NCBI RefSeq assembly: GCF_003576645.1
Contig: NC_044930.1
Coordinates: 1,525,860 to 1,589,859 of the forward strand
Direction: 5' to 3'
From: Ipomoea triloba
Taxonomy: Eukaryota > Streptophyta > Magnoliopsida > Solanales > Convolvulaceae
Length of the DNA stretch: 64,000 nt
Shown: piece by piece, positions 13,286 through 27,297 of the stretch
How the letters are laid out: every line of letters starts with the position of its first letter
How positions within the stretch are numbered: the first letter of the stretch is position 1
Position numbers and translations under genes: made by a program
Notes under the pieces: model-generated
Databases searched by the model: none
The model's input: only the letters and a program-made list of their open reading frames with translations
Told to the model about the DNA's origin: nothing

Positions 13286-16200
13286 ATGGCGGTTTCGGAG
13301 GAGGAATCATCGTCGTCGGCGCCGGCGAGTAGCTCCAGGTCACGATCAGCAGCTATGAACGGAGGATGTTATTTGGCGAAGACGGTGCTAAGAGGAAGCG
13401 TTGTTCTCCAAGTCGTCTATGGCCACATCCGCTTCCCTTCCTCAAACGACGTTGTTTTCGGCAAGGTCTCCGTGTTATCTCTTCATTTATCTGCTCCGTT
13501 TGGGATTATTAATACTCAGTATTGGATTTCTGCTTTCAGTTGCAAATGCTTAGCGATTAAATTTTCTTTAAGTGCAATTATCAACGTTTGTTGTTTAGTT
13601 CTCTAGGCAAACCCGTACCCAAAAAGATTAAAACAGTGATGAAATCATCTCAAGTGGGGCTTGTTGCAGTGCGAAAAAAAATTGTGTAAGAAATGCGAAT
13701 TAAAGGTGAAAATGTGAGAAGGAAAATAGAAATATCATATCACAAATTGGAATGACTGAGAAGAGGGTCTGCATCCTATGTGGTGAATAGTTTTAGGCAT
13801 AAAAAGGTCTCTACAGAGGTGAGGCTAACTGCTTCTGTGTATGGTACACAAATTCATTAGCTTTAGTATAGTGAATGTGTGAATAGAGCTGAAGTTTGGA
13901 TGCCATATTATCTTGATTGTAGTCCTTGCTTCTTAGTGCTAGCTGATGATGATAACTGATATATGATAGGCATTTGGTTCAGGAGACATCTATAGAATTG
14001 GTGATCATAGATGATGATGGAGTTGTACAATCAATATGTGAGCAGCCAGTGTTTGGCACTATAAAAGACCTTGCCATTCTGCCTTGGAATGATCGATTTC
14101 ATTCTCGAAGCTCACAGGTTTTTAGTTACTTTTCTTTCAACAGTCAGATTTATTTCTATACAAATGCAGGGTATCATTCTATTATTTGTTTCTTTGTAGA
14201 TTCATGGCAAAGACATTCTGGTTGTTATTTCTGATTCAGGAAAGCTATCATTTCTTGCATTTTGCAATGAAATGCACAGGTTTTGGCTTTGTTTTTTGTT
14301 GACTAAATATATTTATATTTTTATATTCTTTTTGCTTTATTTGTATTTTTTTCCCTAAGCCTGCTAAGATACTCGACCTATAGTTACAGTGTTCAAATTT
14401 AGCTTAGAAACTTATTATTTCCATTTAAGTCTTACTTTTATGGGACTTCATTGTTGATCTAGGTTTTTCCCATTAACACATGTTCAACTCTCTTCTCTTG
14501 GGAATTCAAGGAATCAAATTGGAAGGATGCTAGCCATTGATTCTAAGTAAGTTTTTTCCTTGACTAAGAAGTGTAACCAGTACAGTTAGATTGTTAGTAA
14601 CATTACTTATCAGTTCTTGGGTTATGACTTAGAGTTTGTAGGATGTTTATTTATGTAGGTTTATTACTTTGCTCTATGCAGTGGCTGTTTCATTGCTGCT
14701 AGCGCATATGAAAACAAATTAGCTCTTTTCTCTGTCTCGACTTCTTGTGGCAATGATATTATTGATAAGGTTAAGTTTCTAACTGTGCGTTATTTTCTAT
14801 GTGCTTTCTACCTACCTGAACTGGATATCACAATTGGAGTTGCTGACATTCTTTTGCTTAATGGTATTAGAAAATCTGTTGTCCTCCTGACAATCACGAG
14901 GACATTAAAACTGTAAATGGTGTTACTGAAATCTGTGGTACCATATGGAGCATGTGCTTTATCTCAAAAGATCTCCGCCAGCCAAGTAAGGAGCACAACC
15001 CTGTATTAGCAATTCTTCTGAATAGGTATGATGACTGATAATGGTTTCACAGAGAAGATTTTGTCAAATTCCCAATTTGTAAAATTGCTTTATTACTGAA
15101 ACTGGTTTCATGTTTTTCTTCTCTGTGATATTTATTTTTGTTGATAAAGCTTCCCACTGTTAATAAGAAAGCTGAATTATCTACTGCAGGGAGAGAACAT
15201 ATAGGAATGAGCTCATGTTGTTAGAATGGAAACCTAAAGAAAATTTGCTTCATGTGATATATCAGTATGTAGAAGCTGGACCATTTGCACATCATATAGT
15301 TGAAGTTCCTCATTCATATGGACTAGTTATACTGTTCAGGGCTGGAGATGCCGTCTTAATGGATTGCAAGGATGCTCATAATCCTTATTCCCTATATAGA
15401 ATTAGTTTAAATTTCACTCCTTCAGTGGAAGAGCAGAATTTTGTGGAACCTACAATTAGGATTCCTGATATCATTGATGAAGAAGGAATGTATAATGTTG
15501 CTGCCTCTGCCTTATTGGAGCTCAGTGACATAAACAAAAGTGATCCAATGAATATTGATGATGATAGCAGCACCAAACCAGGTACTAATTATGTCTGCTC
15601 ATGGACTTGGGACTCTGCAAATAAAAACAACCCAAGGATGATTTTTAGTGCTGATTCAGGTCAACTTTTTATGGTTGAGATTTTTTCTGATTCTGATGGC
15701 ATCAAAATGAGCTTATCTGATTGCCTTTACAAAGGGCTACCAGCAAAAGAGCTATTGTGGGTGGAAAGTGATTTTATAGCAGCTATTGTTGAGATGGGTG
15801 ATGGGATGGTTTTAAAATTGGATGATGGCAGGCTAGTTTACAGAAGTCCAATCCAGAACATTGCACCAATATTGGATATGTCAGTTGTGGACTACTACAA
15901 TGAGAAACATGATCAAATGTTTGCTTGCTGCGGGATGGCACCTGAAGGGTCATTGCGAATTATTCGAAGTGGTATCAGTGTGGAGAAGTTGTTGAAAACT
16001 GCTCCCATTTATCAAGGCATAACGGGCACTTGGACTGTCAAAATGAAAGTCACTGATAGATATCATTCATTCCTTGTGCTCTCATTTGTTGAAGAAACCA
16101 GAGTGCTTTCAGTTGGGGTAAGCTTTTCTGATGTAACTGATTCTGTGGGTTTCCAGCCTGATGTCAGCACCTTGGCATGTGGTCTCATGGCTGATGGTTT

Positions 16201-19200
16201 ACTGGTGCAAATACACAAAGATGCTGTTAGACTTTGCGTGCCTATTGCATCTGCTCATCCTGAAGGTGTTCCCCTATCTTCCCCTGTTGGAACATCATGG
16301 TCGCCTAATGATACAAGAATTAGTTTGGGTGCAGTTGGGTATAATGTGATAGTTGTGGCCACTTCTAGTCCATGCTTTTTGTATGTACTTGGTCTGAAAT
16401 CATTATCAGCTTATCAATATGAATTGTACCAGTTGCAACATGTAAGATTGCAGGATGAGTTGTCCTGCATTTCCATCCCTCAGAAACAGCTTGAGCAAAA
16501 ACCATTAGTTTCACCAATGAGCAGCACAAATGATGCCCCTTTGGCTGCTTTTCCGGCAGAGCTTGACCTTAGTAGTACCTTTATTATTGGTACACACAAA
16601 CCTTCGGTAGAAGTACTGTCCTTTTCGCTTGATAAGGGCCTTCAAGTTATTGCTATAGGATCCATATCATTAACAAACACTCTAGGAACTACCATCACTG
16701 GCTGTGTTCCTCAGGATGTAAAGCTTGTACTTGTTGATCGACCCTATATTCTTTCAGGATTGAGGAATGGTATGCTACTCAGGTTTGAGTGGCCTTCTAC
16801 CTCTAATATTTCTTTGCTACACTCATCTAATCTGCAGCATTTCACCAGTTCTAATTTGGCAAATTCTACTACACCATTCACATCTGTAAATTACAAGGCC
16901 ATGCCTACTTCCTCATCCACTTTATTTGATAAGACAAGGGACAGTTTTCCTATTCATCTTCAACTAATTGCAGTCCGTCGCATAGGCATCACCCCAGCTT
17001 TTTTGGTTCCATTGAGTGACTCTCTTGATGCTGATGTAATTGCACTGAGTGATAGGCCTTGGCTATTACAAACTGCAAGACATAGCCTTTCCTATACATC
17101 CATCTCCTTTCAGCCTTCCACACATGCCACTCCTGTTTGTTCCACTGAATGTCCGAAGGGAATTCTATTTGTTGCTGACAACAGTCTTAATTTGGTATAG
17201 TTTATTTCCATTCTATTTATTGTTCTTGGCTTAAATGTTGAGGCATCAACACCAAATTGAATGTAACCTTTTGAATGTCGTGTGGATTGAATGCTCGTAA
17301 ACATTGTATGCATGATATTATTAGGTAGGGTTCCCTTGGTATCTATTACCTTAATTTGAATATTATATGGATTCAATGCATGGAAAAAATGCATGCTTGA
17401 TATTGTAGCTTTATTCATTTATTTATTTACCTAGAGCAAATGATTTTTGAGTAGGGTGCCTTACTTTTTATCTAAGATATTAGGCGGAGGAGATGAAGGA
17501 AATCTGATAACACGGTTTGCTTAGTAACTGTTGGAATCATATGACAAAATGGAAGAAGTTGTAGCACTACACCTTGTATAAGAACCTAACCACCTGAGTT
17601 TCTACTCAGCAACTATTTATGTTTTTATTCAAGTTCCAGACCTGTTTGGAGGTTATCTAGACATCTGCTTCATGCTTCTGAAGTTTGGCCTGTTAGAGAC
17701 CCTTTTTTGAGACTGTTCGTGATGCTATATCCTCTAACCCCTTCCCCCCTTTGAAAAAGAAACTGTGTAGGGTATAAAATAAATATTTTGCCTGTCAGGT
17801 TTTCATTCTTGCACAAGAAAGAGCATCATCTTTCCTTGCATTTTATTTCAGTAATTACAGCCTAATAGTTTGTTTATTCTTTATGTCTTCATGGTAATCA
17901 TAGTTTGATATAACAGTTGTCCTAATTACGTTTTAGGTGGAGATGGTGTCTAGTAAACGGCTTAATGTGCAGAAGTTTAACCTTGATGGCACTCCACGCA
18001 AGGTCTTATATCATAGTGAAAGCAAGTTATTGGTTGTCTTGAGGACTGATCTCAATGATGATTCATCCTCTGATGTTTGCTGTATAGATCCTCTAAGTGG
18101 ATCAGTGGTATCCTCATTTAAACTGGATCCTGGGGAGACTGGTAAATGCATGGAGTTGGTGAAATCTGGGAATGATCATGTTTTGGTAGTTGGAACTAGC
18201 CTCTCATCAGGACCTGTAATAATGCCTAGTGGTGAAGCTGAAAGGTTTATTATTATCTCCTGAATTCATTTTGGCAGTTTCTTTTTGAGATCTGTTCCTT
18301 TTATTATGTTGGCTTTAGATTTATGTATTGTATTATGCATGTTTACTTGTATATTTAAAATTCATAAGATGTTTGAAAATTTCTAACCTGACACTCTGAC
18401 AGTTTTACTTTGAGCTTATTGTTTATCCTAGTAGCTTTCTGTAGCATGGTCAATGATTTTACTTCTTGATCTAAAAGTATTTCTTCAATCAATTGTTTTC
18501 AAGTATCTTTGCCTTATCTTTTTGTATTGATCTGATAAATGCTTTTTTACAGTACTAGGGGTCGTTTGTTAGTCCTCTGCCTTGAACATATTCCAAATTC
18601 AGATAGTGGTTCAATAGCATTTTTTTCGAGAGCTGGATCATCTTCTCAACGAACTTCACCCTTTTGTGAAAGTGGGGGATATGCAACTGAACAGCTGTCT
18701 GGTAGTAGCCTTTGTAGCAGCCCTGATGACAACAGCTGTGATGGGATTAGACTTGAAGAAAGTGAGCCATGGCAGTTACGTTTAACATATTCAAACATTT
18801 GGCCAGGAGTGGTTCTTGCTATCTGCCCTTACCTTGATCGTAATTTCTTGGCTTCAGCTGGTAATGCTGTAAGTAGCAATATACCATTTCTTTTGCATAA
18901 TAAGTTGCCTTGCGTGGCCCCCTCTACCGCTTCTAATATATGCTCTCTCTTTGTCAGTTTTATGTATGTGGCTTCTCCAGTGATAATTCTCAAAGGGTGA
19001 GACGACTAGCGGGAGGGAAAACACGATTCATGATCATGACTTTAACTGCACACTTAACTAGAATTGCTGTTGGTGATTGTAGGGATGGTATCATGTTCTA
19101 CTCATATCAGGAGGTATTAGATTCTTGATCTGTTATTATCACCTTTTTGCTGCTTTATTTTAGGAAATGGTTGAGCATATTCATCATGCTGCTTTCTTAA

Positions 19201-22200
19201 GTTTGTGTACTTACGCAGAAAGTTCAAGCCTAAGTAGTGGCTTGCATTGGTAGCATGAAATTCTTTTATCCTAAACACATTACCTTGATTCTGCATTTCA
19301 ACCCAGGATGCAAGAAAACTGGAACAGCTTTACTGTGATCCTGTCCAGCGGTTAGTTGCTGATTGCATTCTTATGGATGTTGATACAGCTGCAGTTTCTG
19401 ATCGAAAGGGGAGTGTTGCCATCTTGTCCTGTTTAAATCATTCAGAAGGTGAACTTTTTTCTTTCGGACCTTGTATTAGTTTTGAAATCATATTCTTTCT
19501 TGTACTTGCAACTGGTTTTTGCTGCAATTCAATTGTCTATATTTCCAGCTTATGCTAGTGGTTTAATGCTTTCCTTCTAAGGATGCGATCTGCAGTCTCT
19601 GGAGACTATCTGAGATAGTCATAGTGTAATTATAAATTTTAATGGCCTGAAAAGATGTTTCTCTTCTAGTCTTCTTTGGCCCAAGTAAATGTTTGTTTTG
19701 ATTTAAATGTTTTTAGTTTCTACTTTTCCCTTTTTCATCTTCTTTGAACTCTTTATCTATTAGTTTCTTGTTGTTGATATGTTGTATGCTGTTATTGCAA
19801 AGTTTCCTTTCTTGATTTGTTTCTAACTGAGCTTAGTGTTGCAGAGAATTCCAGTCCTGAATGCAACTTAGCTGTAGTTTCATCATTTTACATGGGTGAA
19901 ATTGCGATGCGGATCCGAAAAGTAAGTTTCTTTTAGGACCTATTGGAAATGATGTTACCATGGTATCAGCTGTCATCTGCTGCCACATTATAGTTGTTTC
20001 CATGAATCTTGTCTTTAAGAACTGCATTTAAGAGTTAGGGTCTTTTCACTTGTAGACCCGACCCCCTTCTTTCATAACTCTGATGGTCAAACTCCTTATC
20101 CTAATATTAAGCCACCCTTGGTCACTTAAGTTTTTAAAAATAGCCAGTCTTGGACCCCTACCCTTAATCGTGAACAAAAATGCACAGTTCTTTAGTAGAT
20201 GTGAACATCCTTGGGATTTGGCTAAGTTCATTAGTTGCCACTTCAATTCAGCATCCTTATGAATGGAGGTGGTGCAGGCAAAGGACCCAAATCCAGACTT
20301 GAACCCAAAAGCTGTCAAGTTCAACATTCCTGAGGAGGATGGCATGCATCTGCCGCTTCCTCTGCTAGCTGGTTGACACTATTGGTGCCAGAACTAGGCA
20401 TTCGGTATGAGCAGTAAAATTTCAGATTTCAGAGCTTAATCAAGATCTCATCTCTATAAACATTCAAGATCTTTGTCAAGAATAATCAAAGTTTCAGAGC
20501 AGTTTATGAAGAATAACCTGATTAAATGACTTGGAAGATTAAATTAGCTAATTCATCATTGGCCTAGTCTACAAATCATTGGACAACAACAGGGGGTTTA
20601 ATTGCCCTTCTTTTCTCTGGTGAGAACAAGGGACGGAGGATTTTTTCTTCAATTTTTTACCTGTTGCAGGCTTGCAGCATCTGTTGAACTCCTCTGATTA
20701 GCAAATCAAATGGTTTTGTTATTTTGAATCCAGCTATTGGCTTATGTTGCCAGCTTGCCTCACCTGTTGCGGTCAAGTTACCCACACGTGAATTTCCGTA
20801 ATCATGTCCATAGTAAGCAGTAGGGAATAATGCTGGCAACTTTTAAAGACTTAAGGGACCAAAAGTGGTTAAAAGTTATCATAAAGAGTTTGACCATCAG
20901 CATGGTGAAAAAAGGGAAACCAAAAGTTTAAAACTCCCTAAGAGTTATTAGTATAGATGATAGGAACACCATTTATGGACAAAAAAGGGTTGTAACTGCT
21001 GTTAACAGCTGACTTATAAAAATTTTAGAAACTAAATGACATGAATGTTTGTAGAGATGAGAACTTCTACTCTCTATATATGATTCAGCTTACTGAAGCG
21101 ATTTGGACTGAAATAATGTGTTTGTGGAAAAGAAATTTGCTGCTCTCCTTAACTGGAGGTGTTCTTTATTTGTGGCAACTTTCTGACAATCTGTCAGAGT
21201 GTGATTAAGACAGACTAATGATATGTCAGATTTTGTTAGGGAAGTACAATGCTGTGTTTTCTATGGCCTCTAAGTACCTTAATAAATGTGGAGCTTAAAT
21301 GCGGGCTACTCTTTATTTGTCAGTAATTCAGGATGTTATCTCATGGAAGTCAGCTGAATTTACTAAAATTTCCAATGATTGAACATAGAAGTTTCTTGTT
21401 AAATGACAGCAGAGTTGTATAATATTGTTTTTCTTTCAAAATAATTTTATCATTTGACTGGTTGGTCATGCTCTTCACAAATATGACTCAAGGAACTACT
21501 AATTGCAGGGCTCATTCTCCTACAAACTTCCTGCTGACGATGTTTTGAGGGGCTGTCGAGACACTAATGGTGTTAGTGATGTGTCACAGAGTAGCATTAT
21601 GGCTAGCACACTATTAGGAAGCATAATTACTTTTGTTCCTCTGACAAGGTATGAAATGATTTGGTGATTCCTTTGAAGTCAGTATGCTGTATGTGCATTG
21701 GCTTCCTAAGTCTGGTGTTGCATTGTATACAAGCAGAATTTTAATTCCTTGGTCTCTATGTGAACTGTTTAGCTAGCCTTTTCTACTTGATACACGCTAC
21801 TGAAATAAATGGGGGAAAGAAAAATAGAAGAAAAACAAGGGCTAGAAATGGAAACATGTTTTTATCGTTACTGCTTTGTAATTTGAGTACTATATAGTGT
21901 CCAAAATTGACTACAGTTTTTACTATTAGGAAAAGAAATTATTGTTGTAACTTCAATTCAATGTTCCTGTAGTAAATGTTTCACAGAAAATATATCCTGG
22001 AGACCTGGACTGCATGTGTTTTCATTGAGATTTGCTTTGCTTGATCACAGGGTGGAATATGAACTGTTAGAAGCAGTACAAGCAAGGCTTGTTATTCATC
22101 CATTGACTGCTCCTATACTCGGAAATGACCATAATGAGTTCCGCAGCCGTGAAAGTTCGGTATGCAATATAATAGTACTACTTATTATTCTTTTGATTCT

Positions 22201-22563
22201 TGAGCTAAAGGTTTTTTTTTTTTTTTGAAACTTGTTGGTACTTTGTGAAAATTACTCCCAATGGGTTCTTTTGGATAGGAAATTGAACTAATGCTAATAT
22301 GTAAATTAAATTGATATGAAGATAGGAAAAGTTTATAAAGTTTGTGATGGCTATTCATTTGGCAGGCTGGGGCATTGAGGGTACTTGATGGTGATATGCT
22401 TGCCCAGTTCTTGGAGCTGACTAGTATGCAACAAGAGGCTGTATTAGCACTACCCCTTGGCTCACATAATACAATCATGTTAAATTCAAAGCCCTTGCCT
22501 GCTCCTATTACTGTTAGTCAGGTTGTGCGTCTGCTGGAGCGGGTTCACTATGCACTGAATTGA
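13286..22563 (+). CDS. CPSF-A/DDB1/SF3B3-type beta-propeller protein
   Basis: Large protein of the DDB1/SF3b130/CPSF160 superfamily, about 1,390 aa, best matched by the plant-specific protein encoded by Arabidopsis At3g11960. Its exact role is unsettled; relatives scaffold ubiquitin ligases, splicing or mRNA 3'-end complexes. Fifteen exons: 13286-13465, 13983-14117, 14200-14279, 14463-14546, 14682-14769, 14871-15025, 15190-17194, 17937-18244, 18553-18868, 18958-19113, 19307-19448, 19845-19921, 21509-21648, 22051-22159 and 22366-22563. The total is 4,173 nt, with every junction in frame. Exon 7 (about 668 residues) carries the N-terminal and middle MMS1-like propeller region. The C-terminal CPSF_A domain holds VEYELLEAVQARLVIHP, HNEFRSRES and LDGDMLAQFLEL. 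I preferred ATG 13,286 (MAVSEEESSSS) because the longer reading starts at a non-ATG codon. Intron 12 (1.59 kb) hosts a transposon-like insert. Confidence 0.92.
20050..20930. mobile_element. Inverted-repeat DNA element in intron 12 of the CPSF-A-like gene
   Basis: Sequences at 20,080-20,094 and 20,886-20,900 are a perfect 15-base inverted pair (ctgatggtcaaactc). The similarity continues imperfectly for about 70 bases inward through 'cttggtcacttaag' versus 'cttaagggaccaaaag'. The interior is non-coding. Exact ends and target duplication are unclear. Probably a non-autonomous DNA transposon. Confidence 0.6.
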
Positions 22564-23066
22564 GTCAACTGTTTGTTTGTGCGAAAGCACCGAAATATAG
22601 AATAGAATTAGCACATGCAAGGGCAATCGTTTGTGGATCTCTTATTGGTGATCGTGTCAATGATTCGAAGAGCTCCTCCACCAGAATCATTTTGTAAGAA
22701 TACAACCCCGGCCTGTTCTATTTAGTTATACGATCTTCCAGTCTGGGGTTTGCTCATTATGCCATTTGTGTCATGTCAATATAAGTCCGAAACTTGTGCA
22801 CATTTTTGTTACAGGGAGTCCCGTGTTTACTTGGTTGCATCTATAAACTTTCTGTGTTTCTTGTAGCAGTTCTAGCTTGTAAATTATTACGCACTTGCAA
22901 GGATTCAACCACAAATATAAATTGTAGATATTATGCTTCAATTTGCATTTTTCGTTTGAATTCTAGTAATCTTGATTTCTACAGAATGAACTTCACTGGG
23001 TAAAAGGTGAGACAATTAGATTGATGCTTTGCACTTCATCATGCTTGTATGAGAATAGCCTTTCCT
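22564..23066 (+). other. 3' UTR and downstream of the CPSF-A-like gene
   Basis: Sequence after the TGA is T-rich and probably holds the 3' UTR and polyadenylation region. No separate gene is seen. Confidence 0.4.
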
Positions 23067-23312
23067 AATTAAAGCATGTGCTCCATCTCAACTAAAAGCC
23101 TAAGCTGATAGTTGGACTGCACATATTATATTTATGCTCACACGCCCCCTCAACGTGTGCGGTGGATTCCAAGCGCAACACGTGGAAGTCTCTTTTTTGA
23201 GGGTGACGCGGAGATTCGAACCCAGATACCAAATTAAAGCATGTGCTCCATCTCAACTAAAAGCCTAAGTTGATAGTTGGACTGCACATATTATATTTAT
23301 GCTCACATTCCT
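23067..23312. repeat. Duplicated SINE-like repeat
   Basis: A 75-base block starting 'aattaaagcatgtgctccat' occurs at about 23,067 and again at 23,233. Between them is 'gagattcgaaccc', a B-box-like tRNA motif on the minus strand. It is related to the repeat in HST intron 1. The repeated block may be a target duplication or a tandem copy. Confidence 0.55.
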
Positions 23313-24108
23313 ATTTTTTCATTATGCATGATAGCCAGCCCCCACCCCCAACCACAACTCTAACCCCACACACATAATTTGCTTGTTCATACATTCAGCA
23401 TGCATGTGAACTATGCAACCTCTCCTTCTCTCCCTTCCTACCTATATAATTGGCTCCCATTTCATCCTTCCCTCAACAGAGTTAACCAAATCCTCCTCAA
23501 ACAATCCTTTACCATCATGGTTTATGGCCATTTGAATTTTTTAATCAAATTTTATTTTCATATGGCCATAGACCATGGATAGTAAAGGATTTCATTGAAA
23601 AATATTCTACAAATACAGTAGAGCACAAGGTGTTTAGTGAATCGGAATTGTTGCAAACCAAAATATGGTAAGAGAGGCATGCTCCGTCTTCAAGTTAAGT
23701 TATGAATGGTAATACATATCATAAAGATTGTTGGCATAAAAATATTACTACGTATATTATTATTTTTTTAGAATTCTTCTATGAGCTTTTTCCATGCCCA
23801 CCCTTTGTCTATTTATAATGGTGGTGAAAACAATGAATTTGGTGGATCTTCCGCATCTCCAATTTGATGGTTAGCACAATTCTTAGCAGTTCTCCAAACA
23901 ACTTTTCAACTGTTGAAGATACATGTCATTTTAATGAGAATTTGGCTGGATTTGATTTAGTAGAGAAAAAATTGAATTCCCAAATCACATTATATGTGTA
24001 TGAACAAATAAACTTAGGTCACCTCCTTGGCGAAGCACTAAGTTTATTTATTCATACACATGTAATATGATTTGGAAATTCATTTTTTTTCTCAGCAAAG
24101 TAAACTAA
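23313..24108. repeat. Partial third copy of the F-box duplication block (left part), no F-box gene
   Basis: About 23,330-23,720 matches the leader block at 25,080-25,440 and 29,435-29,690 ('ggctcccatttcatc', 'atcatggtttatggccattt'). 23,820-24,105 matches the fold-back element copies at about 26,500-26,700 and 30,790-30,960. The short ORFs here are chance readings of that element. It is interrupted by the MITE at 24,109. Confidence 0.65.
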
Positions 24109-24777
24109 GGGTGTGTTTGGAAAGCAGGAAAATGGTTTCTGGAAAATGATTTCTAGAAAATAAGTCATTTTCCAGAAAATATTTTCCTTTCTTGTGTTTG
24201 GCTGCAGAACAGAAAACTGTGTTGGTGTGTTTGGCTCATTTTCCAGAAAATGGGCAGGAAAATGAACATGATTATATAATTGAATATTTTAATTAATTTG
24301 TTTAAATGTAACAACATTTATAACAAATATACAATCCAAAAAATAAAATAATCACAAAAAATCACAACAAAATAATATCTATCTCATAAAAAAAAAAAAA
24401 AAAAAGAGTGGCCGACTGGTTTCAGATGTCAAATAAAAAAAATAAAACTCATAATATCTATCTCATAATAAAAAAAATAAATTATTACTTAAAAACAAAA
24501 AAAAAAGTTGAAGATGTCAAGAAGATGGGATGAAGATGAAGAAGTTAAAGCATTTAGGAAGCCTAAGGAGATGGAAGAAGCAAAGGAGGAGGAAGAAGCA
24601 AACTTTGGAAAATGACTTCCCCAAAAAAAAGGGGAAGTCATTTTCCATAAAATTGGGCTTATTTTCCATTGACCAAGAAGTTCATTTCCATTGACTCTAT
24701 TTTCCCCCTTCTTCCCAAACACCAAAAACCCGGAAAATGATTTCCAGAAATCATTTTCCGGGTTTCCAAACACACCC
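24109..24777. mobile_element. PIF/Harbinger-type MITE with TAA target duplication
   Basis: 669 bp from GGGTGTGTTTGGAAA to TTTCCAAACACACCC, flanked by TAA at 24,106-24,108 and 24,778-24,780. The paralogous block at about 26,700-26,735 lacks the insert and shows the empty site (gtaaac-caaatc), so this is a genuine later insertion. Internal sub-terminal repeats of 'ggaaaatgatttc' are present. No transposase. Confidence 0.85.
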
Positions 24778-26268
24778 TAAATCCAACCAAATTTTAATTA
24801 AAATGACATGTATCTTCAACTACAGAAAAATTATTTGGAGAACTACTAAGAATTGTGCTAGCCTTCAAGTGTGGATGATCCACAAAATTCATAACCTTAG
24901 GGGTCAAACAAATAGCTAGCTAACAAATTTTTTTCTTTTTTTTTGAAAAGAGCTAGCTAACAATTTAAGTGTAATGGAAAAAATTGTTAAATACTTTTCA
25001 ATATGATTTGTTTGTTTGGTAAAATTGGACAAAAAAATTTGTTGAGTAATTATGAATATATAGCTGGCATACATTATGCATGATAGCCAGCCCCACCCCC
25101 ACCCCCACCCCAACCACAACCCCAACTCCACACACATAATTGATTTGCATGTGAACTATGCAACCTCTCCTTCCCTCATTTCCTCCTACCTATATAAGTG
25201 GCTCCCATTTCATCATCCCTTCAAAAAGAGTTACATGCACAAATCCTCCTCAAACAATCCTTTACCATCATGGTTTATGGCCATTTGAATTTTTAATCAG
25301 ATTTTATTTCATATGGCCATAATCCATGGATTGTAATGGATTTTATTGAAAACTATAATATTCTACAAATAAAGGTGTTTAGTGAATCGGAATCGCTGCA
25401 TGCAAAATATGGTGAGAGAGGCTGCTCCATTTTCAAGTTAAAGCTATGAATGGTAATATATATAATACAGATTGTTGGTATAAAAATATTATATTAATTT
25501 TTTTTTTTTTTTTTTAGAATTCTTCTATGAGCTTTTTCATTGCCCGCCCTTTGTCTATTTATCTATACAATTAACTTTACTTGTACAATTATGTATTGCA
25601 TATATGATTGCACATTATATCATTGGAAATCATTATCAATAATACCCAATAATATTGAGTTATGAGGTAGATCATTCCATTTTGAGTGACGGTCGAAGAA
25701 AATCTGTAATCACTATCAGAAGGTAGGCATTGCGTAAACGGTAAACCTTGCCTTGTGAGTTGTGACCTTAGCCAACAAAAGGCCATAGTGAGGTAAACCA
25801 ACTTAGGTGGTTCATAGTTGACCGACGCAAATTAAATCAAGAAGGCAAATAGGCTTTCCTGCTGAGAGTCGAACTTGTAATCCTATTGTTAGAGATAACT
25901 CCATTTTTAACTTAAGGTCTTGAGTTTTTTTTTTTTTTGGGTGTGTTGCTGTTGCAGGTTGTGATACATAGAGTATTCAAGATGTTTATAGCTTCATTGC
26001 TTGAGAGATAAAAATTACATATTCTTTGCAAGATTAGACTCTAACGTTCATTCAATCTATATTATATAAGACCTCATCACCGGCTACAATTATGGGGTGT
26101 AATTTAAAAAATAAAATAAATAAGGACCAATGTAACTTTCATACAAATTGCCTTTTGCATAGTATATAAGCACTACCCACCATGGGATCAACTCATTAGC
26201 TATATATTACTGCAACAAACTTGATTTACTAAAGTACTCCTAATTAAGGACAGCGGCTTCACCTATGA
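24778..26268. other. Right part of partial copy, then upstream block of F-box copy A
   Basis: 24,781-24,905 is the right arm of the fold-back element split by the MITE. 25,075-25,560 is the leader block, with a C-rich (ccccaccc)n start. 25,650-25,930 is a dispersed repeat with 'gagtcgaacttgtaatc' (B-box-like on the minus strand). No gene is seen. Confidence 0.5.
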
Positions 26269-26992
26269 TAGAATCTCATAGTACAACTCCCAATGGGGAC
26301 GAGACCTATTAACTTTTTTTTTTATTTGATCTGAGTCCATTGGTTATGAGCAACCTAAGCAGATTTATCTCTTTATAGTTATTTGCATGCTAAGATCACA
26401 GTACAAAATTTACTCAATGTATACCTTCAAATAGTGGTTGTGCTTTCCCATCTCACTCAAAAAAAAAAAATGATAGAATTATTTCACCTAATTTATAATG
26501 GTGAAGTCAGCAATGAATTTGGTGGATCATTCACATACATCTCTAATTTGATGGCTAACACAATTCTTAGTAGTTCTTCAAACAACTTTTTTACTGTTGA
26601 AGATACATGTCATTTTAATAAAAATTTGGCTTATTTTGTTGAGAAAAAATGGACTCCCAAATCACATTACATGTGTATGAACATTTCTTTTTCTCAACAA
26701 AGTAAACCAAATCTAGCCAAATTTTCATTAAAATGACATGATATCTTCAACTATAGAAAAGTTGTTTGGAGAACTAATAAGAATATATAACGATTCTATC
26801 ATTTTTTTTTGAGTGAGGTGAGAAAACACAACCACTATCTGAGGGTATACATTGAGTAAATTTTGTAGTGTGATCTTAGCATGCAAATAACTATAAGGAG
26901 ATAAATCTGCTTAGGTTGCTGATTGACTCAGATGAAATCATGAAAAAAAGCTAATAGGACGCTCCCATTGAAAGTTGTACTATGAGATTCTA
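26269..26992. mobile_element. Fold-back element, copy A
   Basis: Long imperfect inverted repeat of about 724 bp. The left end 'agaatctcatagtacaactc' is mirrored by 'gttgtactatgagattct' at the right end. The arms pair through the poly-A/T step near 26,460 and 26,800 and through the 'gaagatacatgtcattttaa' core. Target duplication unclear. Non-coding; copy B lies at 30,579-31,304. Confidence 0.72.
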
Positions 26993-27297
26993 TTTTTTTT
27001 TAAAAGAATACTATTACAAGTAGAGTGATGTCAAGAAAGGTATTTTTGTCTTTTTGTTGCTTAATACTAGGCCAATCTACCGTGTTGTTGAAGAGTTACG
27101 TTGATGATTTGTTGTGTACTACATTTATTATGTTAAGAATTTTTTTAAAAAAAGATTAAATATTTATAAAAATATTAGTTTTAGTTAAAATATAATAAAA
27201 AAAATTAATATACATACATTTATAAAAAGGGATGCATGTACATATATATAGATCTATAAGAGGCCTTAAGTACTTCACATCTGAAATACCAATCAAA

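Noticed and set aside
22016..22228. ORF starting MFSLRFALLDH
   Set aside because: The first part is intron. The real exon starts at 22,051 after a cag acceptor, which keeps the CPSF_A frame.
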